From F1-20-MAGs119 sp041164425 (GTDB lineage: Bacteria; Actinomycetota; Acidimicrobiia; Acidimicrobiales; Ilumatobacteraceae), in assembly GCA_041164425.1 (NCBI GenBank), contig JBEAPO010000058.1, forward strand, positions 1 through 62,062: a stretch of 62,062 bases of DNA. The letters run 5' to 3'. Positions 8,657 to 17,136 of the stretch are shown piece by piece. Position 1 is the stretch's first letter. The number at the start of each line of letters is the position of its first letter. The translations under genes and the position numbers were made by a program. Under the pieces are notes generated by a model. The model was not told the origin of the DNA. It ran no database searches and saw nothing but the letters and a program-made list of their open reading frames with translations.

Positions 8657-9532
8657 TCAGCCTTTCGTCTTCAGCGGCAGGTTGTGGTCGGCGATGCGCT
8701 TGCAGGCATTGACCATGGTGCCGACGCCCTCGACGATGGTGGTCACGGTGTCGCCGTCGCGCAGCAATTTCTTCTGCATCATGCCGACACCGGCGGGTGT
8801 GCCGGTGAAGATGACGTCGCCCGTTTTCAATGTGGTGATGTGCGAGAGGTACTCGATGAGGAACGGGATGTCGAAGATGAGATTCGCCGACGAATCGTTC
8901 TGGCGCTCTTCGCCGTTGATCAGGCACTTCACACCGATGGCGTCACGGTTGGCGAACGAGTCAACCGACACGGCGACGGGTCCGATGGGGCCGAAGGTGT
9001 CGAACGACTTGCCGAGGTCGAAGTGTGGGGGCTTGCTGGCCATCTGCACCGCACGATCGGAAACGTCCTGGCCGGCGGTGATTGCAAAGACGTGATTCCA
9101 GGCATCGGCCTTCGCGATGTCCTTGCCCGACTTGCCAATGATGACAACGATCTCGGCCTCGTAGTCGACGATCTCGCTGCGCAGTTCGATGGTCGCGTTC
9201 GGCGCGGTGATGCACGACGAGAACTTGGCGAACACGACGGGGTTGTCGGGAACGTCCATGCCCGACTCGGCGGCGTGCGTGCGGTAGTTCAACCCGATGC
9301 CGAACACCTTCTCGGGTGACGGTGACGGGGGGCCGAGCTTTGCCGAGTCGACCTTGCCCTCGGGAGTGCGACCCGCCGTCTTCTTCTGGAGATCGTGCAG
9401 CGAGTCTTGAAGTGCGAGGGCGGCAACCGGATCCGACGGCACCGCGCCGCCGCTGAGAGCTTCGAGGTCGTGGTAGTTGTCGCCGTCAACGAGGACAGCA
9501 CGACCGGCGTGATTTGCGAACGTGAATGTCAT
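8657..9532 (-). CDS. Fumarylacetoacetate hydrolase (FAH) family protein
   Basis: Metal-dependent hydrolase, hydratase or decarboxylase of 291 aa, acting after ring cleavage. The C-terminal FAH core has the acidic metal ligands in DYEAEIVV and the later aspartate of AITAGQDVSD, and ends with the typical VIFTGTPAGVG segment. ATG 9532 starts the protein at MTFTFANH and leaves a 136-bp upstream gap holding repeated GACAACT motifs. First gene of the operon with the dioxygenase and TetR. The family is clear; the exact chemistry is not. Confidence 0.87.
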   Translation of the reverse strand: MTFTFANHAGRAVLVDGDNYHDLEALSGGAVPSDPVAALALQDSLHDLQKKTAGRTPEGKVDSAKLGPPSPSPEKVFGIGLNYRTHAAESGMDVPDNPVVFAKFSSCITAPNATIELRSEIVDYEAEIVVIIGKSGKDIAKADAWNHVFAITAGQDVSDRAVQMASKPPHFDLGKSFDTFGPIGPVAVSVDSFANRDAIGVKCLINGEERQNDSSANLIFDIPFLIEYLSHITTLKTGDVIFTGTPAGVGMMQKKLLRDGDTVTTIVEGVGTMVNACKRIADHNLPLKTKG

Positions 9533-9595
9533 GGTTGGTTGTTGCCCTTTCGTGCGGCTTCTTCGTTGTCCATCGTCTCCCACACTTCGGCGAGT

Positions 9596-9636
9596 CATTT
9601 ACTAGACAACTGACAATGTAACAGAGTGCGACAACT
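9596..9636. promoter_or_regulatory. Candidate TetR-binding region upstream of the FAH gene
   Basis: The 136-bp gap between the crotonase stop and the FAH start is AT-richer around 9598-9622. It contains GACAA-CT-GACAA (9605-9616) and GACAACT at 9605-9611 and 9630-9636; the same 7-mer is in the dyad at 5589-5610. TTAC (9599-9602) and GTAA (9618-9621) flank the first site. The motif count is small, so this is a suggestion only. Confidence 0.35.
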
Positions 9637-9668
9637 CCGTCGACGGGCGTTTGGGGGCTGCTGTAGGG

Positions 9669-10463
9669 CTATTGGGCGCGGCCGCGCTGCATGATTTTGT
9701 CGCGGCGTTCGGCGACGGCATCGGCGCTGAAGGAGCGCTTGCGCCACGCCTTGGCCTCGGCGGCCTCGGTGGCCCACGCGTCGACGTCGGTCGTCGTGAG
9801 TGAATACGTGTTGCGGATCGTCTGGACCCCCGCCTGGTCGTTGCCGATGATGTCGAGGGCGATCTTGCGGGTGAAGGGGATGAGCTCGGCGTGGGGCACG
9901 ACGTGGTTGACGAGGCCGAGTTCCTTCGCCTCGTGCGCGTCGATGAAGTTGCCGGTGAAGCTCATCTCGCGGGCGCGCCGGATTCCGATCGCCTGGGGCA
10001 GGAGTACAGAGAGACCCCATCCGGGCATCACACCGACGCGGGCGTGGGTGTCGCCGAACTTCGCATTTTCCGACGCGATGAGGAAGTCGCAGTTGAGCGC
10101 GAGCTCGAATCCACCGGTGACGGCCACGCCATTGATCGCGCCGATGAGTGGTTTCTTCAGTTTTGGAAACGGACCACGTACGCCGTCGGAGTTCGGTGTG
10201 CCGTCGGCACCGGTGCCGCCGAGCAGGTTGCTCGACGGGTCACCGAGTTCCTTCAGATCGAGACCCGCGGTGAACGCTGGGTCGGCACCCGTCAAGATGA
10301 CGACGTCGACGCTGTCGTTCGCGTCGGCGGCCTTCATGTGTTCGGCCAGGAGGCGCAGAACCTCGCTGCTGAGCGCGTTTCGCGCGCCAGGACGGTTGAT
10401 CGTGATGGTCGCGATGCGTTCTGAGATGTCGAGAAGTACGACCGATTCGGAGGACTGCGTCAT
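9669..10463 (-). CDS. Enoyl-CoA hydratase/isomerase family protein
   Basis: Crotonase-fold acyl-CoA enzyme, 264 aa. The oxyanion-hole segments are AFTAGLDL (~63-70) and GVAVTGGFELA (~112-122). The first catalytic glutamate is present as Glu120, but the position of the second is His140 (GDTHARVG). This pattern occurs in many actinobacterial EchA proteins of unclear reaction. ATG 10463 lies four bases after the stop of the upstream unknown gene, so the two are probably co-transcribed. Confidence 0.88.
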   Translation of the reverse strand: MTQSSESVVLLDISERIATITINRPGARNALSSEVLRLLAEHMKAADANDSVDVVILTGADPAFTAGLDLKELGDPSSNLLGGTGADGTPNSDGVRGPFPKLKKPLIGAINGVAVTGGFELALNCDFLIASENAKFGDTHARVGVMPGWGLSVLLPQAIGIRRAREMSFTGNFIDAHEAKELGLVNHVVPHAELIPFTRKIALDIIGNDQAGVQTIRNTYSLTTTDVDAWATEAAEAKAWRKRSFSADAVAERRDKIMQRGRAQ

Positions 10464-10467
10464 GCAG

Positions 10468-11085
10468 TCATGCTTGCAGGTCGGGTGTCTCGGGTGGAAA
10501 GTAGGAGAATGCGAGGTCGCCCAATTTTACGAGAGTCGAGGCGATCCAACCGCCCAAAGTGCCGAAGTGGTCGTCGAGGATCGTGCTCGATCCATCGGCA
10601 AGGGTGTCCTCGGACAGGTCATAGAGACCCTCGTAGGTGACTTCGAGGGCGTATTCGGTGCGGCCCGCCCCGTCGAGTGGATGGCTGATTTCGGTGGCAA
10701 GACTGGCACGCACCATTGCGGCGTTGCCGATGGAGGGGCTGGTGGCAGGCGCGATCTTGAGAACGCCCACGTGGTCGGGCACCGACGATAAGCGCTGGGC
10801 GCGGAAGACGATCTCGATCTCGATGGCGGGGAGGTCGACGAGCGTTTCCTCGAGGTACCAGCGGCGATACATCGCCTGGCTCCACGACGGCCAGTCGAGG
10901 GTGATGTGGGCAACGACACGCGGGGGTGAGCCCTCGCCCGGCAGGCCGTAACTGGTCTCCCAGGTCAGATCGCCGAGGAGAACGTCGGACTGGAAGTGTT
11001 CTTCGAAGGCCTGCCGCTCGAGAAAGGCACCTTCGAAGGCCTCACGCAGTGCTCCGATGGCATCGGTAAAGACATGGTCCAACAT
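10468..11085 (-). CDS. Conserved hypothetical protein, 205 aa
   Basis: I recognise no domain. The protein is acidic, with no signal peptide or membrane segment, and is rich in beta-prone stretches (YALEVTYEGLYDLS, IEIEIVFRAQRL). ATG 11085 (MLDHVFTDAIGALREAFEGA) is the first plausible start. It is divergent to the second crotonase (43-bp gap) and 4 bp upstream of the first, so a role in the same acyl-CoA pathway is possible but unproven. Confidence 0.7.
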   Translation of the reverse strand: MLDHVFTDAIGALREAFEGAFLERQAFEEHFQSDVLLGDLTWETSYGLPGEGSPPRVVAHITLDWPSWSQAMYRRWYLEETLVDLPAIEIEIVFRAQRLSSVPDHVGVLKIAPATSPSIGNAAMVRASLATEISHPLDGAGRTEYALEVTYEGLYDLSEDTLADGSSTILDDHFGTLGGWIASTLVKLGDLAFSYFPPETPDLQA

Positions 11086-11128
11086 TCCAACCGAAGCGTA
11101 GCGAGATCGTGCTGGCAGACTGTCTGAC

Positions 11129-11881
11129 ATGAGTTTGGTACTCCTCGACAAGTCCGACGGCGTTGCGACCATCACACTGAACAACCCGGGCGAGCGCAAC
11201 ACGCTCACTGCTCCGATGGTTGCCGAGATCATCGCCGCAATGGACGACATCGAGTCCGACGAGAAAATCGGCGCGGTCGTCGTGACGGGTGCGGCGCCCG
11301 CGTTCTGTGCCGGCGCAAACCTCGGCAATCTTGCCGAGGCGACCGGCGAGAGCCTGAAGAACATCTACGAGGGATTTCTGCGCATCGCGTACAGCCCGCT
11401 GCCGACGTTGGCCGCGGTGAACGGTGCGGCTGTCGGCGCGGGAATGAACCTCGCGCTCGGCTGTGATGTGCGAGTGGCCGCGCGTCGCGCGAAGTTCGAT
11501 ACGCGATTCCTGCAGATCGGCATCCACCCCGGTGGCGGCCACACGTGGATGCTGCGTCGGATCGCCGGTCCTCAGGCAGCGATGGCGTCGGTGATCTTCG
11601 GTGAGATCCTCGACGGAGCCGAGGCCGAACGCATTGGACTCGCGTGGAAGTGCGTCGACGACGACCAGTTGATGACCTATGCCCACGAGATGGCGGCGCG
11701 CGCCGCGTCACGTCCGCGCGAACTGTTGAAGGTCACCAAGCGCACCATCCAGGACATGGCCCACGTGTCCGAGCACCCGGCAGCAGTCGAACGCGAACTC
11801 GATCCGCAGGTGTGGAGCACGCGCCAGCCGTGGTTCGCCGAAATGCTTGCGGCGTTGCAGGCGAAGATCACGAAGAAGTAG
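11129..11881 (+). CDS. Crotonase-fold protein lacking both catalytic glutamates
   Basis: The protein is 250 aa with the full crotonase fold: oxyanion-hole segments AFCAGANL (~58-65) and GAAVGAGMNLA (~99-109). At the two positions that hold glutamates in classical enoyl-CoA hydratase it has Asn107 and Phe127. Hydratase chemistry is therefore unlikely; thioesterase-, isomerase- or dehalogenase-like reactions of the superfamily remain possible. ATG 11129 follows a short leader. The subtilase gene begins 6 bp after its stop. Confidence 0.87.
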   Translation: MSLVLLDKSDGVATITLNNPGERNTLTAPMVAEIIAAMDDIESDEKIGAVVVTGAAPAFCAGANLGNLAEATGESLKNIYEGFLRIAYSPLPTLAAVNGAAVGAGMNLALGCDVRVAARRAKFDTRFLQIGIHPGGGHTWMLRRIAGPQAAMASVIFGEILDGAEAERIGLAWKCVDDDQLMTYAHEMAARAASRPRELLKVTKRTIQDMAHVSEHPAAVERELDPQVWSTRQPWFAEMLAALQAKITKK

Positions 11882-11887
11882 TCACCC

Positions 11888-13960
11888 GTGAAGCGTGCGT
11901 CCGCGGCATTGGTCTGCGGTCTGGTTCTTTTGCTGGTCGCGCCGGTCTCGACTGCTGTGGCGTCGGGGCGGCCCGCTGCGAGGCCGATGGCGTCGTACAT
12001 CGTGGTGGTCGACTCACGCGACGACATCGATGCAGTGACATCCGATGTGGTGCGCGCCGGTGGTTCGGTCACCGCGGTGTACCGATGGGCGGTTGGCGGA
12101 TTCTCGGCGCGCCTGAACCGCTCGCAGGTCGCGTCTCTGCTCGCCGACCCGCGCATCGACAGCGTGTCGCGCAACAAGCGGGTGCGCAAGCGCGTGTCAA
12201 GCACGGCCGTGCCCGCGCCACAAGCCGATGTGCAGTACCAACTCGACCGCATCGACCAGCGCGCCCTGCCTCTCGATGGTGTGTACTCGGCGCCGGGAAC
12301 CGGTGAGGGTGTGCAGATCTACATGATCGACACGGGCGTTCGTGCGTCGCACGTCGACCTTGCGGGTCGTGTCATCCATGGCGCCGACGTGGTGGGTGTC
12401 GACGAACGCGGCGTTCCCGCGATTCCGGCCGATGACTGCGACGGTCACGGCACGCACACCGCGGCGCTGGCCGCCGGAACGGAATACGGCGTGGCAAAGA
12501 AGGCGACGGTCGTGGCGGTCCGTGTCCTCGACTGTTACGGCGAGGGCGACGTCGACAGCGTCATCCGCGGCATCGACTGGGTGATCAGGCATCACCGCTC
12601 GGGAAGCCTCGCGGTGGCCAACCTCAGCTTGGGTGTCGACGCCGACGAAGATTCTGTGCCGATGGACCTCGCCGTCGCCGACTTGATGCGCGATGGCATC
12701 GTGCCGGTAACCGCATCAGGCAACAAGGGGCAAGATGCCTGCGAAGTGTCGCCGGGTCACACGGCCGAGGCCTTGAATGTTGGTGCGACGAACCAAACAG
12801 ACGAGCGTCTGGCGATGTCGCTCGGCACGTCGAGCTATGGAAGATGCATTGACGTGTTCGCGCCGGGTGTGCGCGTCCTCTCTGCCGGCATAGCAACTGA
12901 CACAGCCGAACAAACACTCACGGGCACGTCGATGGCGTCGCCGTTGGTGGCGGGATACGTGGCCTTGATCGGTGAAGCCAACCCGACCGCGTGCCCCGAA
13001 GCGGTACACGACGCCGTCGTCGCGCGCGCAACGAAGGATGTCGTGAAGAACGCGGGTCTGGGTTCGCCGAACCTGTTGCTGAATGTGAGCGACGTTTCCG
13101 CCCCGATGGCCGCTGCACCCGGGACGCCGAGTGCGCTCGTGTCGAGTCCGATCGGTGACGGGATCGTGGTGTCGTGGGACCCGGGATGCGACGGTGGCGC
13201 GACCGATGGCGTGACGACGGTTCGCGTGTACCGCGACAAGGAGACGACTCCGACGCGCACGATGAAAGTGCGCAACTCGGTGCGTGTCGTGGTTCGCGGA
13301 CTCGACCCCGACTCCCCGTATCGGGTGAGCGTGCGTCGGAGCACGGCGACGGGCGTCAGTGACTGGTCGGAGAAGTCGGTCGCCGTTCGTCCGTCCGGGT
13401 TCAAAGCGGGCGGGAAGGTTCGCACGTCGTCTCTCGCGTATTCGACCGAGGCGAAGGTGCGAGGCAAATGGACGGTCGATGGTGCCCGGAAGTGGAATTG
13501 CCGTCTGCTCGCGGGTGGGGCGCGCCTCTGGTTCACGCGGAGCGCGCGGTGTGGTCTGTCGATCGTGCCCTCGTACACAAATGTCCCCGTCGGCCGTGTT
13601 TTCACGCCCGCCGAGGCGGTGGCTCCCGCGGGCAGCGGCTCGGGATCTCGAATGGTCTACGACCGCAGCTCGCGACGACTCTTTGCGATCGATGCAAGGA
13701 ACAAAGTTGTGCGCAGTACCACTGTTGTCGGCACAGTGTCCCCACCGGTAACGGGGCGTTACAAAGCCGCGCGTGATGCGGTGGGTTTTACTGCGCAAAA
13801 AGCTGGTGTCACGGTTGAATTTCGCGAGATTGTCGACGAGTTCTCGCCCGAATCATTGGGGGCTGCAGCCTCCGTCGGTGCGATCTACTTGCCACCACCC
13901 GACGGGAAGTGGTTTCGGTCCTATGTGACGCGAACGAAACTGCTCGTCATCATTCCGTGA
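11888..13960 (+). CDS. Secreted subtilisin-like serine protease (S8) with fibronectin III domain
   Basis: The protein is 690 aa. The order is signal peptide (1-26, cleavage after AVASG likely), I9-type inhibitory propeptide (~36-100), S8 catalytic domain (~115-400) and FnIII-like domain (~410-505). A C-terminal region (~510-690) that I do not recognise follows. The catalytic residues are Asp148 (MIDTGV), His187 (DGHGTH), Asn279 (ASGNKG) and Ser348 (GTSMASP). The extracellular location and autocatalytic maturation follow from the family. The start is GTG 11888. The C-terminal part has paired tryptophans and cysteines and may be a surface or substrate-binding module. Confidence 0.92.
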   Translation: MKRASAALVCGLVLLLVAPVSTAVASGRPAARPMASYIVVVDSRDDIDAVTSDVVRAGGSVTAVYRWAVGGFSARLNRSQVASLLADPRIDSVSRNKRVRKRVSSTAVPAPQADVQYQLDRIDQRALPLDGVYSAPGTGEGVQIYMIDTGVRASHVDLAGRVIHGADVVGVDERGVPAIPADDCDGHGTHTAALAAGTEYGVAKKATVVAVRVLDCYGEGDVDSVIRGIDWVIRHHRSGSLAVANLSLGVDADEDSVPMDLAVADLMRDGIVPVTASGNKGQDACEVSPGHTAEALNVGATNQTDERLAMSLGTSSYGRCIDVFAPGVRVLSAGIATDTAEQTLTGTSMASPLVAGYVALIGEANPTACPEAVHDAVVARATKDVVKNAGLGSPNLLLNVSDVSAPMAAAPGTPSALVSSPIGDGIVVSWDPGCDGGATDGVTTVRVYRDKETTPTRTMKVRNSVRVVVRGLDPDSPYRVSVRRSTATGVSDWSEKSVAVRPSGFKAGGKVRTSSLAYSTEAKVRGKWTVDGARKWNCRLLAGGARLWFTRSARCGLSIVPSYTNVPVGRVFTPAEAVAPAGSGSGSRMVYDRSSRRLFAIDARNKVVRSTTVVGTVSPPVTGRYKAARDAVGFTAQKAGVTVEFREIVDEFSPESLGAAASVGAIYLPPPDGKWFRSYVTRTKLLVIIP

Positions 13961-14063
13961 CTTTTTCAAGCATGCGATTGAACGCGACAAACGTGCGTGC
14001 ACGCGAGGTGTAAGTTGTAATGCGAGGAGCTTTTACTCCGGTTCATCTCTGAAAGGAGACCCG

Positions 14064-14375
14064 ATGAGCAAGCGTCATCGCAGTCAAGAGACTGCTCCGC
14101 CTCCGCGTGTCGAACTGCGCGCCCACGCTCACAACGAGCGGCACCGAATGCACTCCGAATTGCACACGGTCGCCGGTCTTGTCAGCAACGGCATCGAACC
14201 AGACGACGTCCACGAGCCCGGTCAGGCTTGGCGGGTCGAGGCTCACCACGACAAAGAGCGTGCGCTGAGGAAGATGGGTCGCGCGCCCAAGCGACACTGG
14301 AAGACAAAAGATTGGAAACGCCGCAACGTTCTGCGCAGACAGCGCGCATTGGCGTTTCGACGACTCGCAGACTGA
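14064..14375 (+). CDS. Small basic hypothetical protein, 103 aa
   Basis: Very rich in Arg, Lys and His, with a charged C-terminus (RAPKRHWKTKDWKRRNVLRR), no membrane segment and no recognised domain. The strong Shine-Dalgarno AAAGGAG eight bases before ATG 14064 is rare in this window and argues for active translation. A nucleic-acid-binding role is compatible with the composition but is only a guess. It is convergent with the GNAT gene, with nine bases between stops. The 103-bp upstream gap probably holds its promoter. Confidence 0.72.
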   Translation: MSKRHRSQETAPPPRVELRAHAHNERHRMHSELHTVAGLVSNGIEPDDVHEPGQAWRVEAHHDKERALRKMGRAPKRHWKTKDWKRRNVLRRQRALAFRRLAD

Positions 14376-14384
14376 TCAGACGGG

Positions 14385-15035
14385 TCAGGCTTTTTCCGCC
14401 GTCAACCACGCGGCGGTGAATTCGGCACGTCGGCACGCCCATTCTTCCGCGGTGATCGCAAAGCGGTAGTGGTCTTCCCACAGTCCGTTGATCTCGAGGA
14501 AGCGTTCGGCGAGACCTTCGTTGCGCAGTTCGAGTTTCTCGACCACACGCAGGCTGTTGGTGTTGCGCGGGATGATGCACACCTCGATTCGGTGCAGGTG
14601 CAGTTCGTCAAAAGCGAACTTCAGCAGCACCGCAACCGCTTCGGCAACGTATGCGTTGCCGGCCCGTCGTTGATCGATCCAGTAGCCGATCGTCGCGCAT
14701 TGCATGGCGCCACGCACCACGTTGTTCAGGTTCACTTCGCCGCAGAACCCATTGTCGACGAACAACCCGAACGCGTACGAGGTGCCGGTTTGGCGTTCGC
14801 GCTCGCGGATGTTGCAGCGTGCCGCGAAAATGTCACGGTCGTTGGCGGGATCGGGTTGTGTGATGGGCCGTATCGGCTCCCATTTCAGCAACCAGTCGGC
14901 GTTGCGCTTGCGACATTCCGCCCACGCCGCGAAGTCCTGTGCGTTGAGCGGCCTCAGCACGACCCTCTTGCCGTACAACCGAAGGCCCGCAGCGCCGACG
15001 GCACCTGTGTTCGCGGGATGATGTGCGGCATTCAT
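14385..15035 (-). CDS. GNAT acetyltransferase, RimJ/RimL type
   Basis: Acetyl-CoA-dependent N-acetyltransferase of 216 aa. The N-terminal beta strand VVLRPLNAQDF starts the fold. The GYWIDQRRAGNAYVAEAVA segment is the acetyl-CoA pyrophosphate loop, and LHRIEVCIIPRNTNSLRVVEKL is the conserved RimJ/RimL core. The target could be a ribosomal protein N-terminus or a small amine. ATG 15035 overlaps the ppx stop as ATGA, so it is the last gene of a DUF501-ppx-GNAT operon. Confidence 0.87.
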   Translation of the reverse strand: MNAAHHPANTGAVGAAGLRLYGKRVVLRPLNAQDFAAWAECRKRNADWLLKWEPIRPITQPDPANDRDIFAARCNIRERERQTGTSYAFGLFVDNGFCGEVNLNNVVRGAMQCATIGYWIDQRRAGNAYVAEAVAVLLKFAFDELHLHRIEVCIIPRNTNSLRVVEKLELRNEGLAERFLEINGLWEDHYRFAITAEEWACRRAEFTAAWLTAEKA

Positions 15036-16018
15036 GGGCGGACGAAGTCTCGCAGAAGGTCGGAGAGGGGATCGCCCGCGGCCAGGCTTGCGGCGCCACG
15101 GCGTGCCACCACCGCAACACCGTCGGCGAGGGCCGTCGTCGAGACCGTGATCGACGGCAGTTGCAGTTTCCGCAGGATGGCCACGAGCACACAGCAGCCG
15201 CCGACGATGATGTCGGCACGGTCCGCGGGGAGGCCCGGATTGTGGACGCGGTCGGCCAATTTTTCGGTAGCCAACGTTCGGAACACATCCTCGGCGGCGT
15301 CCTTCGTGAGTTCCATCCCGTGGAGTGCGGTTGCATCGAAGGCGTGGAGGCCGAGCTCGACCATTGCGATTGTGACGATGGTTCCCGCAACGCCCACGAT
15401 GCGGTCGCATCCCTCGAGTTCGGTGATCTCACGCACGACGTCATCGATTTCGTCGACGACCGCGCCGATGGCGTTCGTGAGTTCTTCGGGTCTCGGCGGG
15501 TCGTGCTCGAGAATTCTCTCGGTGATGTTGCGCGCACCGAAGGGAATGCTGGCAACCCGCGGTGTGGATTCGGGTGCGCCGACACTGAATTCCGTCGACC
15601 CACCGCCGATGTCGACGACGGTGATCGTGCCGTTGCCGATTCGCGATTCCAGGTTGCGCTGCGCGCCGATGAAGGCAAGCGAACCTTCGGTGACACCGTC
15701 GATAACCGTGACTTCGCAGCCCAGTGTGTCGGCAGCCGCCGCGACGAAGGGAGCAGTGTTGTTCGCAGACCGAACAGCGGCAGTCGCTACTGCGTGAACG
15801 TTCGCTACGTCGTGTGCATCGAGAATCGCGCGAATTTCGCTGAGGCGTTCGATGGTGGCTGCGACGGAGGCGTCGGCGAGGCTGCCGGTTTCGGTGATGC
15901 CGGTGCCCAGCCGCGTGACGACGCTGTCGCGGTGCAGAGTTTCTTCGCCGTCCAGGACGAGCAGTTTGACCGAGTTGCTGCCGATGTCGATGACGCCGAT
16001 GCGGTCGTTGTCAGACAT
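15032..16018 (-). CDS. ppx: Ppx/GppA exopolyphosphatase family protein
   Basis: Cytoplasmic sugar-kinase/actin-fold phosphatase, 328 aa, acting on polyphosphate or pppGpp. The N-terminal phosphate-binding strand is IGVIDIGSNSVKLLV and the second nucleotide loop is VVDIGGGSTEFSVG (~133). At about 330 aa it is the short form without an HD domain, as is usual in Actinobacteria. ATG 16018 overlaps the DUF501 stop by 8 bases. In most actinobacteria this pair sits directly behind eno-ftsB; here those genes are 16 kb away. Confidence 0.9.
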   Translation of the reverse strand: MSDNDRIGVIDIGSNSVKLLVLDGEETLHRDSVVTRLGTGITETGSLADASVAATIERLSEIRAILDAHDVANVHAVATAAVRSANNTAPFVAAAADTLGCEVTVIDGVTEGSLAFIGAQRNLESRIGNGTITVVDIGGGSTEFSVGAPESTPRVASIPFGARNITERILEHDPPRPEELTNAIGAVVDEIDDVVREITELEGCDRIVGVAGTIVTIAMVELGLHAFDATALHGMELTKDAAEDVFRTLATEKLADRVHNPGLPADRADIIVGGCCVLVAILRKLQLPSITVSTTALADGVAVVARRGAASLAAGDPLSDLLRDFVRP

Positions 16019-16475
16019 GGCGCAACTCCGGTGCGTAGTCGATGCGTTGCGCAACCCATTCACCGACGGGGTCGTTGCCGCCGGCAAGCCACCAGGCGAA
16101 ATGCGCGTGAAGACACTTTACGCCACGACGAGTGCCTGCGACGCCGGCTGACGGCGCGGGGCCGGTGTGGAGTGCAGGAAGTTCCGCGTTGCGCAGGGTG
16201 GCGTATTCGTTGTGCGCGGCCTCGACCAACGCAGGATCGACCTCGGCTTCGGCCTGGTCGACGCCGCCCGCGGCCTCGAGGCGCGAGACGGCGGCATATT
16301 CACTGCGTCCGACCAGCCAGAAGAGCGTAGGCATCGGCGTGCCGTCGTCGAGAAGCGGGGAGTTGCGCACGACAACCGGGTCGCCGTCGGCGCGACGCAC
16401 GACGATCTCGAAGTTTCCTTGAGGCGTCCGACCCAGCAATTCGGTGACGCGAGCGACGTCGGCTTCGGTCGCCAT
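16011..16475 (-). CDS. DUF501 domain-containing protein
   Basis: The protein is 154 aa and of unknown function, found next to ppx in most actinobacteria. It shows the family features: an N-terminal helix (VARVTELLG), the NSPLLDDGTPMPTLFWLVG segment and the RRGVKCLHAHFAWWLAGGNDPVG C-terminal block with conserved Cys and His residues. ATG 16475 was chosen because an upstream extension would be arginine-rich, untypical sequence. Gene-neighbourhood conservation suggests a link to polyphosphate or cell envelope functions. Confidence 0.88.
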   Translation of the reverse strand: MATEADVARVTELLGRTPQGNFEIVVRRADGDPVVVRNSPLLDDGTPMPTLFWLVGRSEYAAVSRLEAAGGVDQAEAEVDPALVEAAHNEYATLRNAELPALHTGPAPSAGVAGTRRGVKCLHAHFAWWLAGGNDPVGEWVAQRIDYAPELRHV

Positions 16476-16491
16476 GTGACTCCGGTGGCGA

Positions 16492-17136
16492 TCAGAGAAT
16501 CGCGATGAGCAGGAGTACCAACACCGCGACGCCCGCAACCACGGGAAGAGCGCGCTTGACGATGGTGCCGCCAGCAGCCTCGATGAGGTTGATCGGCGCG
16601 GCCTCGGGCGCATCGATTTTGCGGACCGTGGGCTGAGTAGATTCGGCGACAGACTCAGCAGCGGGCGCAGGTGCTGCTACGGCGGGTTCGGAAGCGATCA
16701 AGTTGTTGAGGTTGTCAGAGAACTGCGCGAGCAGCTTGTCGCTGACGTCGGCAAGAGCGCCGCGACCGAACTGCGCGACCTTGCCGGTGATCGAAAGGTC
16801 GGTGTTGACATTGACCTGAGTAGAGGATGCATCGATGGCGGTGAGCTGTGCGGTGATGATGGCGGACGCATTGCCCTTGCCGCCGGTGTCACGGCCTTCG
16901 CCCTTCAGCACGGCCTTGTAGTTGGAGTCGTCCTTTTCAACGAACGATGCCTGGCCCTTGAACTGTGCCTGAATGGGGCCGACCTTGACCTTCACTACGC
17001 CGCGGTAGGTTTCGCCCTCGACTTCTTGCAACTGCGCGCCGGGAAGACATGGAGCAATGCGCTCGACGTTGGTGAGCACGTTCCAGGCCTCCGCGATCGG
17101 GACCGCGACGGAAAAAGTGTGGTTCAGGGGTTCCAT
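16492..17136 (-). CDS. coxG: CoxG-like SRPBCC protein with C-terminal membrane anchor
   Basis: The protein is 214 aa. Residues 1-145 form a START/SRPBCC (CoxG, CO dehydrogenase subunit G) domain: NHTFSVAVPIAEAWNVL, then LPGAQLQEVEG and the GEGRDTGGKGNA loop. A proline/alanine-rich linker follows and a hydrophobic helix (~191-214) ends the protein, consistent with the membrane recruitment role proposed for CoxG. It overlaps the mocA stop by 13 bases. It is part of the scattered cox cluster. Confidence 0.9.
   Translation of the reverse strand: MEPLNHTFSVAVPIAEAWNVLTNVERIAPCLPGAQLQEVEGETYRGVVKVKVGPIQAQFKGQASFVEKDDSNYKAVLKGEGRDTGGKGNASAIITAQLTAIDASSTQVNVNTDLSITGKVAQFGRGALADVSDKLLAQFSDNLNNLIASEPAVAAPAPAAESVAESTQPTVRKIDAPEAAPINLIEAAGGTIVKRALPVVAGVAVLVLLLIAIL

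Noticed and set aside
8655..8927. N-terminal extension of the dioxygenase
   Set aside because: It would overlap the FAH gene by over 250 bp with Arg/His-rich sequence; ATG 8654 sits two bases after the FAH stop.
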